A stretch of DNA of 64,000 bases from Zelopaecilomyces penicillatus (GCA_005765155.1 VCCP01000003.1:5208001-5272000); one strand, 5' to 3'; numbered from the stretch's first letter, positions 1 through 11,461 are shown. Notes: generated by a model from the sequence alone, not told the origin. A program made the numbers and translations.

Positions 1-371
1 TTGAATCCGCCTTTCTTGAACCCTCCGCCGCTGGAGGGTACAGGATCCTGATTCGCCAGCTTGATGCTGACCATTCCGTCGGCCTTGGCTTCTGCTTTGC
101 GTGCCCTTGCCCCAGCATTGGGATCTCGAACCATGGCCTTCATGTCCTTAAGGCGCTGCTTGTGACTGTGGTCGTAGCTGCTGAGGTGAGCTTCGTAGTC
201 GTTCATGCGCGAGTAGCCCTTGGAGCACAATTCGCAGTAAAAGGATTTCTGTGCCTCCCGCGCCGATGAGGTCTGGGCGGGGGGGAGCGTTTGATGTCTC
301 TTTTTAAAGGTCGGTCAGTATGAACAGTTGGGGTGTAGAACAAAGAGCATTGCTCAACTAACCGGAGGCAT
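1..371 (-). CDS. U1-like C2H2 zinc-finger protein, N-terminal part (runs off left edge)
   Basis: Partial gene whose 3' part lies beyond the left edge. I read a 9-nt first exon (371-363, Met-Pro-Pro), an intron at 362-300 (GTTAGT donor, a CTGAC branch point, AAAAAG acceptor) and an open second exon from 299 to the edge. The frame is kept across the join, and without the intron an in-frame TGA lies just upstream. Exon 2 encodes one finger, FYCELCSKGYSRMNDYEAH..., spaced C-x2-C-x12-H-x5-H. This is the U1/matrin-type spacing seen in RNA-associated proteins such as the GPATCH8/ZNF804 group. A basic helix (KQRLKDMK) and a Lys/Gly-rich stretch follow. A role in RNA metabolism is inferred from the family; the rest of the protein is not visible. 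Confidence 0.72.
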
Positions 372-835
372 TGTGTGGCGAGAGTAGCTCAAGACCGGAT
401 GGATGAATGAATGGAGAGTTGACGGCGGCGGTAGCCGTCGTTGAAGATTATGCCGCGACCTGCGGATGTGGCTTGGATATGGGAAGGCGTAATTCACTGC
501 GATGGCCTGAGATAGTGGTGACAGAAGAACAGAGGCGCGATGTTTCACGATGTTCGGTTGGCGTTGTCAAGGTCTGAGGGTGGGGCTCCGAAGGCAACCA
601 GTCCCTGAGCTCCAGTATCGGCTTATCAGGCCGGACTAAGCTGGCAGAACCCCTGCAGCCGTCAACGTCACTCAGGCGCAACCCTCAACGCAGCCTTAAA
701 GGTTTGACGTACGTGAGACGACAGGACTGTCCGTTGGGCATCATCTCATTTAAACCAAGCGGCCAGGGTGTATTTTTTTCATAATCATCAGAAAACTTCA
801 CTACCTTATTCTTGCTTCGACATCAGGCCTTCATA
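372..835. promoter_or_regulatory. Divergent intergenic region between zinc-finger gene and mcp1
   Basis: This 464-bp spacer separates two divergent starts and must hold both promoters. Small open frames on the minus strand here have no recognisable domain and look like chance. I see no clear TATA box. A T-rich run near 771-779 and a CT-rich stretch just before the mcp1 start are typical of fungal core promoters. Confidence 0.5.
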
Positions 836-1940
836 ATGGACGCCTACGGGCACCGTGGTCGAAGGGACTCGACAAACACAGCCATGTCCCTCGCAGAGCT
901 CGATCCCTCTCCAATCGACTCGCCTACCTCGTCACCGTCCAGGTCCGACCAGGGACTCTGGTCATCGCAGGAATATGACATGATGGAGAGCAGTGCCAAC
1001 ACCGTCAAAGCCGGCCATAGTGTGACGGGCTCGACGGGCTCGCTGGGGTTGAGCGGAGGCGGTGGGCGTGGAGCCATCTTTTACTGTTCGTACAAAAGAA
1101 AAACAGCACCAATGAGGATCGGAGAGTCTCAATGTGCCAGAACTAACTGTGAATCCCGTCTTTATAGTATCGCGAATTCAGAGATACTCTAGCTACGCCA
1201 TGTCCATCTTCATGTCGCTGCACCTGGCCAATGTTTCTCTGATACCTGCGGTCACGCGATCAGTTCCTGGCTCTGAGACCTACCTCTTGATGACGCGTGA
1301 AATCTATCAAACCTCCATCACAGAGCCTCTCCTAGTCGGACTACCTGTACTGGCCCATGTTGGCTCAGGCATCGCTGTACGCCTGCTCAGGAGATGGCAA
1401 AACATGACCAGATACGGAGGACAGATCCCCGGCATCCACGCAATACACCGCTGGCGTACAGATGAGGCCCCCGTAAGGTTATGGCCACCAGTAAGCTACA
1501 TATCGCTTTCGGGTTACGCATTTACCTTGTTCTACTCGGCGCACGTCTTCATGAATCGGGCGGTGCCGCTGATAGTCGATGGCGACAGCTCCAACATCGG
1601 GCTGGCCTATGTATCACACGGCTTCGCCCAGCACCCGATTGTGTCCCGGATCGCTTACCTGGGTCTCATCTTCGTCGGTTGCGGCCACATGGTCTGGGGA
1701 ATGGCCAAGTGGCTGGGTATTTCGCAGTCCACAAAAGGCTGGCAGGTCAGTGAGAGAGCCCCCGTCGACAAGAAGACTAGACGGCAGCGTAGACGGAAGT
1801 GGCTAGGAGTGCAGGGTGCAGCGTTGACGGTTGCTGCGTTGTGGGCCGTTGGAGGCTTGGGAGTTGTTTCTCGCGCAGGGCCAGCAGACGGCTGGGTCGG
1901 GAAGCTATACGATGGTCTTTTTGCACGAGCAGGTTTGTGA
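836..1940 (+). CDS. mcp1: Mcp1-like mitochondrial outer-membrane protein (DUF1691)
   Basis: Two exons, 836-1085 and 1168-1940, give 340 aa. The intron has a GTTCGT donor, a CTAAC branch point at 1143-1147 and a TATAG acceptor; joining restores FYLSRIQRYSSYAMSIF. The C-terminal two thirds have several hydrophobic helices with His residues in or near them (MSLHLANVS, LAHVGSG, SAHVFMNR, GCGHMVWG), the signature of the Mcp1 family, whose fold resembles the succinate dehydrogenase membrane anchors. In yeast Mcp1 sits in the mitochondrial outer membrane, suppresses ERMES defects and recruits the lipid-transfer protein Vps13. The first 80 residues are polar and disordered and contain LAELDPSPI, which fits the PxP motif bound by Vps13. 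I chose the ATG at 836; an upstream in-frame TTG is unlikely. The extreme C-terminus is basic (KKTRRQRRRK) and ends with one more hydrophobic helix. Confidence 0.85.
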
Positions 1941-4851
1941 TTGAAGGGCGACTCGGCCGGATGATGATACACACACACGCACACACACACAAAAGCGCGC
2001 GCGCGCCCAAATCCATACACCACCTGATCAGCAGCCTCAAGACTATACCATACACGGTAAAACAGGTTTGCCCCCCTGGATATAATGCAGGAGAATGAAA
2101 AGCGCGTACGCCTCTACCGGTTTATTGCGATGTACGGACACATGTACTCCTGATGTATGTATGTATTTAGTTATTAGATACGGCAGCATACAATCGTCTG
2201 CGAGATGACAAATGTGGTGATGGCGACAGGAGGCGTTCAGACAGTATGAACCAACAATTTCTACCACCAGTTCACGTACCTATCCATGATTTGACTGAAT
2301 AATGCGTGTATCCAGTTATTCTCCGCGGCAAAGTACTTTCTTCTGCTCCAGCACACATATACCTTACATACAAACATGAAAGCATAAGAGGGCTCAGAAA
2401 CCGGATTGGCTGACCCTGCACATCAACAAGGCGGTCGCATCTCGTCCAGGACAGGAACCAGCTGCAGACGCCGCCTCGATGAGGCTGTGATTCTGTGACG
2501 TGTCGCAACGCAGCGAGGGGTTTCTGAGACGCCTTTGTCTCTGAACTTTTTGGTTATGGCATGATGAAGAAGCAAATCTTTGACCACAAGTGGGGTGAGC
2601 TGGAAAAAGCAATGGGCAGCTGGGCCAAGGGTACCAACCGTACACAACCGTACGTACATGAGGCAATCTTGGAAACCCAGGGTTTTTGTTTGGCATGTCT
2701 AACCCAGGCGCCTCCTAAAAGTCTAGTCTTGCACAAATATTGTTTGTGATGGCCTGATAGCCTGTGTTTTTGACGTTGCTTACACCTAGATGTTCGCCTA
2801 ACATGTATGTTTGTGAGCAGAGAATGGCTCGCTAGTAATATTAGGTTCGTTAGCCACTCTTACTAGGTGCTAAGAGTAAATTGGTGTGCTTTATCGGGTT
2901 CCACCATACAGGGCAAGGGAGATGATGATGATTATAAAGTTATAGTAATGGGGGGGGGGGGGGGGAAGCATGCTTCTTTTCTTCTTCCTCTTTATTTTGG
3001 CATGATGCCCTTTGCCCTATGTAGGTATTGATATGAGGTGGAGGCATATCGATCCACCATGAACAGCATTGCACAGTGCAAGACCAATTAACACGGTTGG
3101 AAATACTTGCAGGCATATGGAATTCTAGAGCTGAACGGCGCATCAATCCGGGGGATCGGCTATAATGGAGCTGTAATATTGATGAGGCAATGCTCAAGTA
3201 ACTACAACAAGTAATTTACAGACAATTTTGTAGCCCTGAATTTTTTTACTTGTTTATGTATTTTGGTTTTTTCTCGGTGATGGGCAAAGCAATGAGGGCC
3301 TGCATCCTAAGTCGGTATGATTTTTCATTGCAATGTACGAATACCTTACCTACAGTATGTATGTATGAGATACATTCTCCTACTCGATACCGCAACGCGT
3401 GGTCTCAACGCATCATTGTCGTCCTTCTCCCACGGATTCCAGCCTTCTAGGACATTGTGTGTACTCAGGATGAGAAGCCGTTTGCGCATTCTAATTGGCA
3501 CATTTACGCAGTATGAGACCTGTTATCGAGCCCTGCGATGCTTATCACATGTACCGATTACAGTATAGAGAAGGGAAACGGTATTGATGCGAGACAAGTG
3601 AGACGGTGAAGAATGAGGTGACGGGCGGTTGGGCAGCGTTTCTGCTGTGTAACCACCACATTTGCATCCGTCCTGCACCGCCAGCCCATATTACAGCATT
3701 CGGTACTTTATACAGTGGTGTAGGATGTAATTTCTACGGGGGACAGTGGTGTAGATTGAGGTAGTCTACTCTCCCCCTTCCCTTTGCCTCCTTTCACCTT
3801 CTTCTTCTGCTCCTCCACCCCCTAATTATCCGCCACACCATCACGGCAAACACAATACACTCAGAAGCAAAGAAAAAAAACCACCCGGCATACGGCATCT
3901 TTAGCCGCAAAGAGACGCAGCGCAGCGCAGGGAGGGCAGGGAGTTGAAAGAAAACAGGTCCTGTCCATTGAGTGGTCCGGTGCCTTTGTTTGGGGCGCCG
4001 CATCCATCCGTACCACAAACGATTCCTTCCACTACCTTACCCATCCATCCATCCGTCCATCCGCTTCTAACCACAACCCACCCCCGTGCCTGTCTGTCAC
4101 GGCTAGCCCAGCCCTTTGGACGCACCCGTAAAATAAGGTTTAGTATTATTAAACAGGCGCAAGAGAAGTTGGCGCCGGCCCTGCCGCGGCGAGCCTGGCG
4201 TGTTGGCCGTGTAATAATAATATTTGTCCAGTGTCTTGTAATTCTGCATGGAGGTTGATGCTAATGTACGGGTGATGTACAGTGCCTACAGTGCCGTGAT
4301 TACTCGCACACGATGGGGCTGCCAGGCTTGCTGGGTACCTGGGGTACTTCCAAAACACGTTTTCGTCCAGCTGCATGTGCATGCATCCCTTTCGTGGGGT
4401 GGCAGACGCACCTGTATTTTTGTATTAGTAGTGGCAGGCGGGCAGCCATACAGGGTGCCGGAGCCCTTGGAAGCTGCATCATACAGGGCTGCACACGCCA
4501 TTCAAGGCCTTACGGATACAGGCACGGAGACCTGATGTGCTTCAACCATCCAGGCGCTCGGCTGCTTAATTAATACTCCCCACTGGCCCCCCTCTCCCGT
4601 CCTTTTCAATCCCTTCCAAGCTTCTTCTTCCCATCTCCGTGGCAGATTTGGCTCCTCGTCATTGTTTCTGCAGTCGGGGGGTGCTTTAGCTGCTGCCGCC
4701 GCCCTCGTCTCGCCCAGTTTCTCATCCCCAGCCAGCCTGCACAGCTACAACCAGACAGCCCTGTCGTTCTCTTCTACCCTCGATTCGCCACAGGCTCGTA
4801 ACAACGCAAATACCCGACATATCCACGCTTCAACGATCCTTTGATTCCACC
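1941..4851. other. 2.9-kb intergenic region with simple repeats
   Basis: No coding region I can support. It holds an (AC)n tract at about 1969-1990 running into a (GC)n tract at 1995-2007, a 16-nt G run at 2950-2965 and CCAT repeats at 4041-4063. The last 280 bp are rich in C and T on the plus strand, as expected for the promoter and 5' UTR of the downstream F-box gene. Open frames in both strands are short and of low complexity. Confidence 0.6.
1969..2007. repeat. AC/GC dinucleotide microsatellite
   Basis: A run of AC dinucleotides is followed directly by CG/GC dinucleotides, just 3' of mcp1. Alternating purine-pyrimidine tracts of this kind can adopt Z-DNA. It probably lies in the mcp1 3' UTR or terminator. 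Confidence 0.8.
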
Positions 4852-6672
4852 ATGTCGAGCACCAAACGGCGGCTGTCGTATGATGACAGTCCGGCGTCGG
4901 AGAGCAAACGCCGCCAACAGAGCAGCTCTGGCCACGCTGCTCCATATAAGCGCCTTCGCGTCGCCAACGCCTTCACGCCACCTCCACCATCGCGCGACAT
5001 CATCTCGACCCTGTCCGATGAGTTGCTTGTTCGTGTCCTCTCCTACATGGGCGAGCGGACACTCCTCGAAATATCTCTCGTCTCCAAACGCTTCCACTCC
5101 ATCACCGCTGATGGCCAGCTCTGGCGCCAGCACTATTACCGACGATTTATTCTCCCCCGCGCCCATCGCATTCCTGGCTTCAAAACGGGACCCTCAACCT
5201 CAAGCAAGCTCCAGTACTCTGCCCAGCGGTCCGTGTGGGCAGATGGAGGCTGGGGCAGGTCTGCGCCTGCTCAACCAATCGCTCCCACCGATACCTCTGC
5301 CAACCTGAAGGATGTGGTCGACTGGAAGAAACAATATCGACTGCGACACAACTGGTCTCGAGGCTCCTGCGCACTAGACGAGGTCCCTGTTAGTGATTCC
5401 GAGACTGGCTCAGGTACGGAATGGCAGACCCTGGTCAAGGTCGTGGATGGCACTGCAGTCACCGCCGACCTCGATGCAGGACTGCGAGTCTGGGATCTGC
5501 GGACTCGGAGATGCATTGCTCAGTCAGACCTAGAGACTGGCGACAGCATCTATCTACAACCGACATGTTTATCAGTAGATGAGCAGCAGTCAGCAAATGG
5601 CATTCTTGACATGGCAATTGGCTTTGAGGATGGCACCTTTGGTATCTGGAGGCTGAACATGCAGAACAAGAAGTTGATGCTGCTATATCGTCAGGACAAG
5701 AGCTTCCTTGGAAGCCTTGTCTCTGTGGCGTACACCTATCCTTATCTCATGACGGCTGCACAGCTGGGCTTCATCTCATTGTACACATTTGCACCGCCAG
5801 ACACCGACCCAAGCACTATATCTCAGGACATGAGCCCTCTGGTTCTGCCACCTCCCTTTTTACCCTCGGGCACGGCCATCAACCATCAGCACTCTCAAAC
5901 AACGACCGAGACAAACGATAACTCGACCAACACCTCGCTTCCCCTCCCATACCTACTATCATCACTGAAGTCTTACCACTCCCGCCCACCTCTCGCGCTA
6001 TCGATACGGAAACTAGCAGCATCTGCCATTGCTTCGATTGCATATACCTTTGACACCGTTGGCGGCTGGTCCATCGGCATCCAGGACTTTGACATTAGGC
6101 CCGCTGGATTGTATAAACCGGACACAGTCAAAACCCGCCTTGCATACACTCTACCTACGGAAACTCGGAGCTCGAGCCCATCCTCACCCACAAGTTCTCC
6201 TCATCAACCAAGCTCTCCGAGGTTCACCTACGACCAGGAAGGCGATGGCCCAGTCAAGCTGTGCTATAGCCACCCTTATCTATTGGCCACACTACCAGAT
6301 AACACACTGGTGCTGCACCTTTGCACCTCCAACGATACATCGCTGTCCATTTCCAAAGGCATTCGACTTTGGGGCCATACGTCCGGAATATCTGACGCCG
6401 AGATTACACCGCGAGGTAAAGCTGTCAGCGTCAGCACTCGCGGTGATGAGATTCGTGTCTGGGAGCTAGAGGGTCGTATAGGTGGTGGTAGTGTCGAGGT
6501 GCGGCCAAGATCACAGGGTGACAGCTCCTTGAATGGGTCAAGCAGCTCCTCTGTCATCTCTTCAGATCCAGAGGACAAGAAGAATTATGTTGGTTTCGAT
6601 GACGAAAGGGTGGTTGTATTGAAGGAAGCAATCGACGGGAAAGAGAGCCTGATGGTTTACGACTTTACTTAA
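4852..6672 (+). CDS. F-box protein with WD40-like C-terminal region
   Basis: Single-exon gene, 606 aa. A charged, NLS-like N-terminus (residues 1-38, including KRRLSYDD and SKRRQQ) precedes an F-box at about residues 50-96, with the core STLSDELLVRVLSYM...LLEISLVSKRFHSITADGQLWRQHYYRRF. The rest shows degenerate beta-propeller units: TAVTADLDAGLRVWDLRTRRC near 205, FEDGTFGIWRLNMQNKKL near 265 and GDEIRVWELEGR near 535. A low-complexity Ser/Pro/Thr insert separates them. F-box proteins dock substrates onto Skp1-Cullin-F-box ubiquitin ligases, and the propeller is the likely substrate-binding part. The substrate is unknown. The start fits the end of a long CT-rich leader (CACCATGTCG) and reading begins at the first ATG of the frame. 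The overall order is like fungal Pof-type F-box/WD proteins, but I cannot name an orthologue. Confidence 0.85.
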   Translation: MSSTKRRLSYDDSPASESKRRQQSSSGHAAPYKRLRVANAFTPPPPSRDIISTLSDELLVRVLSYMGERTLLEISLVSKRFHSITADGQLWRQHYYRRFILPRAHRIPGFKTGPSTSSKLQYSAQRSVWADGGWGRSAPAQPIAPTDTSANLKDVVDWKKQYRLRHNWSRGSCALDEVPVSDSETGSGTEWQTLVKVVDGTAVTADLDAGLRVWDLRTRRCIAQSDLETGDSIYLQPTCLSVDEQQSANGILDMAIGFEDGTFGIWRLNMQNKKLMLLYRQDKSFLGSLVSVAYTYPYLMTAAQLGFISLYTFAPPDTDPSTISQDMSPLVLPPPFLPSGTAINHQHSQTTTETNDNSTNTSLPLPYLLSSLKSYHSRPPLALSIRKLAASAIASIAYTFDTVGGWSIGIQDFDIRPAGLYKPDTVKTRLAYTLPTETRSSSPSSPTSSPHQPSSPRFTYDQEGDGPVKLCYSHPYLLATLPDNTLVLHLCTSNDTSLSISKGIRLWGHTSGISDAEITPRGKAVSVSTRGDEIRVWELEGRIGGGSVEVRPRSQGDSSLNGSSSSSVISSDPEDKKNYVGFDDERVVVLKEAIDGKESLMVYDFT

Positions 6673-7506
6673 ACCAGTCAATGTGCAAACTGGTGATAAT
6701 GAGTGGTCCTTACAGGGACATGCTCCCAGGTGCCCTCCAATGGTACAGTAGTCCCGCGCACCTTTGAGTGCAAGGATTCACTTGACTTGATTTACCAGGC
6801 TATCGGCAACGCCTGGTAAACAGCGCTGGCGGATTTCCCCGCGAAATATGGACTATGAATGATGAATTACGGAGTTTTTGACGGCCATAGCTTACGGCCT
6901 TGGGATGAGGGGATGCACTCTCACGGGATAGCAGGGGGCATGAAAATCGGAGTCATTTGCGAACATTTGTGGACAGGAGCCTTTCATATCCTGGTGATGG
7001 TACTATGATGAACATTTTGGTTTATGCGAGAGACGTCTTTTTTTTTTTTTTTAGATACCATTTTTATATGGCACATGCCAAGGTCGGGAAAGAGGCGCAC
7101 TATTGTACCATGGATACCCCGAGGCATAAAACTCATGTTGGATTTATTTATCATTGTTATTTGGATTTTCCTTTGGTTTTGTATTATTTTAGATTTCAAT
7201 TATTAATATCTTTGCTCTTGGATGTCACGGATCTGTTTGAAGTTTGATGCCTCTAACGCCGCACCGACAACATTTGGGACTTTACTATATACGCAGTACA
7301 TGCTGTGTCTTGTTACTCAACAGGACGTTTCTGATTCTTGGTCCCAACTCTTACTGAAGAAGTGAGGAGAGACATTTTCTGTCTCCAACGGCTGTCCTTG
7401 GTCATTCCGACACTCTTGTGCCTTGAGGGTAGCCAATCTCGTCATGACAAGGTAAGTTACGGTGAGGGGATATGCTGTGTAACTTTGACGGGTCATCACA
7501 GTCACA

Positions 7507-7560
7507 CTTTCTCTCTCTCACACACACACGCACACACGCACACACATACACATAAACACA
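7507..7560. repeat. CT/CA microsatellite
   Basis: Runs of TC then CA dinucleotides, interrupted by CG and TA steps, in otherwise unremarkable intergenic DNA. Confidence 0.8.
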
Positions 7561-8744
7561 TTGTCAACTCGCTGACGTTCACTGGCACTGACAGATGGAA
7601 CATTACACAGCCGAGACATGGCTCAGAAGAAAGCCGTCACACATCAAGAGGACGTTTTGGGTGACCAAGAGGTTTGTTACAGTATGAATTAAAGAGCATG
7701 CATAACCCCGTCTGCACTGCAAGTGTGTGTCCGTCTCAGGGTTCTCGGTTTATGCCCGTCACTGCACAGAGGGTAGGGTAGGTAGCGTAGTAGTTTTCCT
7801 CTCTCCTGGGCTGGCCGAATCGTTCAGGATGAGACAGGGAAAAGGGTATCTAAGACTATTGAAACATAATACAGAAACATGTTATTAGTGCCCACGGGGG
7901 GTGGCAAAGACACGCGCGCGAGACCTAAACATGGTAGTAAAGGAGGATTATGTGTCTAGGGCTCAATGGAGAGCCGAGAAAACGCGGGGATACTTTTAAT
8001 TGATGGAATACGTGTGTGTGTGTGTGATGGGCATAATCTAACGTAAACATTGACCATACTGTGTACGTAGTAGCCGAGACCTTGCCATCATGAGAGGTAT
8101 TTGTCGAAGCTGCATCCTGCACGTAGATATTTGTCAGAAGTAAAGCTGTCTCTTAAACCTACACAATTTTCTCACCGAAGAATTCATAAACGCAAGCAAA
8201 TACGCCACACGGAACAGAAAGTCGAATCCTATCTGTTTACGTGTACAAGATTCACGGGACATGCACTTGGATTTAAAGGAGGCAAACAAATGAGAACGAA
8301 AAAGATAGTAAATACATACACAATATTACCCGTTTCGTACAACTTCGAAAAACAAAAAACAAAAAAATACAGGCCCACCGGTCGGGAGCGGAGAGAAAAG
8401 AAGAAGAAGAAATGGCGGGGGTCTCACATTTGGAAGTACCTATGCAAGACGCCCGAAATGGAAAGGGAATTAGGTGAGACAAAAGGCAGAACAATTGGTA
8501 GTTTTGACTTGCAGCCAAACGTCTTTTTAAACACTCTGTCCAAAGAAACGCCAGAGGAGAGAGACATGCAGGGTGTGTACTGTGCTGTTCTGTCGAATTG
8601 GTTGGATGAACGATGGATAAGTGTAGGTAGATGGAGTAGAGGGGGCGGATGTGTGTGGGTATCCGATATGTGGGAGGCGGGTTTTCCTATCTATTCCACG
8701 TACTTGAGTACTTCAACTCTTACCCCTGATCCCGTTCTTTTTGA

Positions 8745-8780
8745 ATGTATGTATGTATGTATGCGTGTATGTATGTATGT
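8745..8780. repeat. ATGT tetranucleotide microsatellite
   Basis: About nine ATGT units with one CGTG interruption. It opens several reading frames across this region and so creates spurious long ORFs. Confidence 0.8.
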
Positions 8781-10360
8781 CAGTAAGGATAGCCATTTTG
8801 TACGTGCTGCAAAAAAGCACGAACACGTACATTACGCATCATGCACAACAGCAAGGCTCCCCCCCGGATGGAAAGTGTCTCACTTGGGTGCGTTTTTTTG
8901 AGCCAGTCAGGGATGGCAGCTCCGGTGATTCACGGCCTAAAGAAAGATACCTTGCAAAGAAAAGAAAAGAAAGGAAAAGAGGGAGTATACTACGTAGATG
9001 TTCACATCGTCTTGGATTGGTCCAGTTGGCCGGCTGCTTTGGCTGCTTGGCTGCAATGTGACCCCCATTTTGAAATGCAGGAGCAAGACTCTGCCAAGGT
9101 ATAGAAAGCCTTTTGTTTGGTCAGTGCTGTTTGTTTGCGTGTGGGTTTTGTTTGCTTTCCAAGTTTTTTCTGTGAATGATTAGTTATTGCTTGATTACTC
9201 CGTACTCTTGTTTGTTTTTGTTGTCAATGCAGAAATGACAAATAGGATGGGGGAACTTGGTCGGCTAATCTTACCAAACTTGGCTTTTCACGAGTCAGGG
9301 GAACATTGGATATGAGTGCCAAGTGACGTTCAAATGACTTGAGGTTGGTTTACTTTGGCTGTGCAAGGGGGGTTGGATGGACGTGCGGGATCAACGGTGC
9401 GGGTTGCTTTGTGTAAGCATCACCGTAGTAGTTTGTGTTTCATGCCAATGATTTATCTGTACTCTGCGAGCGGTCTACATATAATCAGTACCTCACAAGG
9501 TGGTTACTTGCTTTGTGAATGTTGAATGTTGATCAAATCACAATCGTTGCCAAGATGAACGATTCCACGCGATCCCCAGCGTGTATGAGAGGACATGTCT
9601 TGATTCCAAATTCAACAGTCTAAGACAAAGACAGCGCAATAAGATATTACACCTTGTACTTGTTGTACTCATCAGGAATCAAGGTACTCATCCAAAACCC
9701 ACACCTGATTCCATTTCCCTCGGCATTCCGTCCCCCGTGTCGGGATGAGGCACCCCATGTTGCCTCTTCATCCATTCTTCCACACCTTCCGGCAAGCCCC
9801 ACCATTGCCATCCTTGATCGGATCCAGTGCCGAGCTGTCATCCCATGTGTATGCCGACAAGGCCGGCATCATTCTTTACATGCCCGTATTATTGATGGTT
9901 ATCTTGCGCGTCATGTTTATCACGACGCAGCGCCCTTGTTGAGTGACTCATTCAATTTTTCTGAACCCCTTGACTTGAGCTTGAGCATTAAGCACAGTGC
10001 AATGGGTTTATGCGCTTACGGGTTGGCAGTCTTGATGTTTCCAGGCTTTCGTGTGTATATCTTTACCCTGTACTCAGAGTTCGCACCAAGCGAAATTACA
10101 GGATTGTTAGAACTTAAAAGGGCTTACGCAAATACAAGCAGACCGAGAAGATATCGTTGTGCGTTGTAGCAATAACACTATAAGCAGGCACAAACTCGTC
10201 TCACTATGTCGGTGCTGATGCTTGAAGACATCACACAGTACACATTGTCTAGGCTAAAGAATGCTGAATAGGGAAAAGGTTATATGAACATCACCACCAC
10301 CTCAGATAGCACTTTCTGGTCTCAGTAAAAAAAACCAGCTGCCGGCAACGGCAAAAGAAG

Positions 10361-10455
10361 TGGACGAGCGGGGAATTGAACCCCGGACCTTCAGCAGACA
10401 CATATGGTTGTTCAACAGATGCGAAGCAGACGCCATACCCCTAGACCACACGCCC
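10361..10455 (-). tRNA. tRNA-Ala (anticodon CGC) with a 23-nt intron
   Basis: Read on the minus strand from 10455. The acceptor stem GGGCGTG pairs with CTCGTCC and carries the G3-U70 wobble that identifies alanine tRNA; position 6-67 is a T-T mismatch. The T arm is perfect (CGGGG, loop TTCAATT, CCCCG), the variable loop is AGGTC and the discriminator base is A. The anticodon stem TCTGC/GCTGA has one T-T mismatch. The loop reads TTCGCA, then about 23 nt of intron, then T, so the anticodon is CGC. The intron sits one base 3' of the anticodon, the usual nuclear position. An A8 run at 10327-10334 is a T8 Pol III terminator on this strand. The D arm resembles fungal tRNA-Pro, so the identity rests on the anticodon and G3-U70. 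Confidence 0.7.
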
Positions 10456-10939
10456 CTGAGATGTCGATGTGCGAAGCACACCAGCTTCAAGAGTGTTCAG
10501 CAGCACCCGGTTCTATTTAGCGACTGGAATTCCATGGAGAAGGGATTGCTAGGCATACTTTGGAAGCGTAATGTTACTGTTGCGCATTGTCATGAACAAC
10601 CGAGATTTTATCTATACATACGTTTATCATAGAAAATTCCCGTTGCTAGGATAATAGCTTCATGATAGCGTCAGACTGCGCCTTCTGGTACAATGTTAAC
10701 AACCTCATCGATATTGAATGCATACACACCCTACAGCGCCAAACTTCTGGCATGCTTCTGCTATGTGTGCTAGAACATTCTGAAAAGGGCCACAACATGC
10801 GTTTCATCGTACAAGGACCCACTGAGAAAAAAAAAGTCCCACCAGGCAGGACCCGCAGTGAGTCACGGACCTTAAACCCCATATGAATTAGTTTTGCTTC
10901 AAGTTTGATATCGATAACGGGATTCACCCCAGAAACATC
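10456..10939. other. Spacer between the two tRNA genes
   Basis: 484 bp between tRNA-Ala (-) and tRNA-Met (+), whose 5' ends face each other. Nothing else is recognisable. An A8 run lies at 10829-10836. Confidence 0.6.
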
Positions 10940-11011
10940 AGCAACATAGCTCAGCGGAAGAGCGACGGGCTCATAACCCGTAGGCCCCTAGATCGAGACT
11001 AGGTGTTGCTA
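10940..11011 (+). tRNA. tRNA-Met (anticodon CAT), elongator type
   Basis: A 72-nt cloverleaf without an intron. The acceptor stem AGCAACA/TGTTGCT is perfectly paired with discriminator A. The D arm is GCTC/GAGC, the anticodon stem ACGGG/CCCGT encloses loop CTCATAA (anticodon CAT), and the T stem CCTAG/CTAGG encloses loop ATCGAGA. The A1-U72 pair occurs in initiator tRNAs of eukaryotes, and A54 in the T loop is also initiator-like, so an initiator role is a possible alternative. Seven T residues at 11015-11021 form the Pol III terminator. Confidence 0.9.
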
Positions 11012-11461
11012 TGATTTTTTTGCCTCATTTCTGTTGCTCCTTGCGTTGGGTATAACATCTGTTGAAAACATGGAGTTTTTCTTTTTAACATCAGTACTTT
11101 GTACGCTAAGGAATTGCAAGAAAAGTGCTTCCAAGCCAACAGCGCCTCTCCAGGCTTGAGGAGAATGACAAATGGCTTAGATTGTGCTGCGAGAAGTCGC
11201 AAATATAAACACTCTAATCTATAATGAGCGCTTTCAAGGGCCTTCAGGATTCATGCCTTCCTCTTGACGGCTTTGCGATAAAGTGCTCCATTGCGTTTTT
11301 AACTTATGGGAGGAAGTCTACCAAGACAGTATCTTTTCTCATCTTTCTCAATGAGTATGTAAAAGAGCTTCTTGCTCACGTTTACACTAATACCAACTCT
11401 TCGTCCATCTATCAACCAAGATAATTAAGCTAAACATAGCCAGAGTGAATTATACTAGCAG
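11012..11461. other. Spacer between tRNA-Met and the GH20 gene 3' end
   Basis: 450 bp holding the tRNA terminator and presumably the GH20 3' UTR. Open frames on both strands are short and show no domain. Confidence 0.55.

Larger units (their letters stand above)
6673..10360. other. 3.7-kb intergenic region with microsatellites
   Basis: No gene I can support. It carries a T run at 7039-7052, a (CT)n/(CA)n tract at 7507-7560, a (GT)n tract at 8011-8027 and an (ATGT)n tract at 8745-8780. A 266-codon open frame at 8101-8901 and a 171-codon frame at 9654-10169 look accidental: the first is full of Lys-rich and Tyr-Val-Cys-Met repeats that come from AAG and TATG runs, and neither shows a domain. 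Confidence 0.6.

Noticed and set aside
2950..2965. G16 run as a telomere-like or quadruplex element
   Set aside because: A simple homopolymer without telomeric TTAGGG units; a quadruplex is possible but not specific.
8101..8901. 266-codon plus-strand open frame
   Set aside because: Composition follows simple repeats (AAG, ATGT), no domain or signal peptide, and the frame is opened by the microsatellites.
9654..10169. 171-codon plus-strand open frame before tRNA-Ala
   Set aside because: No recognisable domain, starts at a TTG and lies in AT-variable spacer DNA; likely chance.
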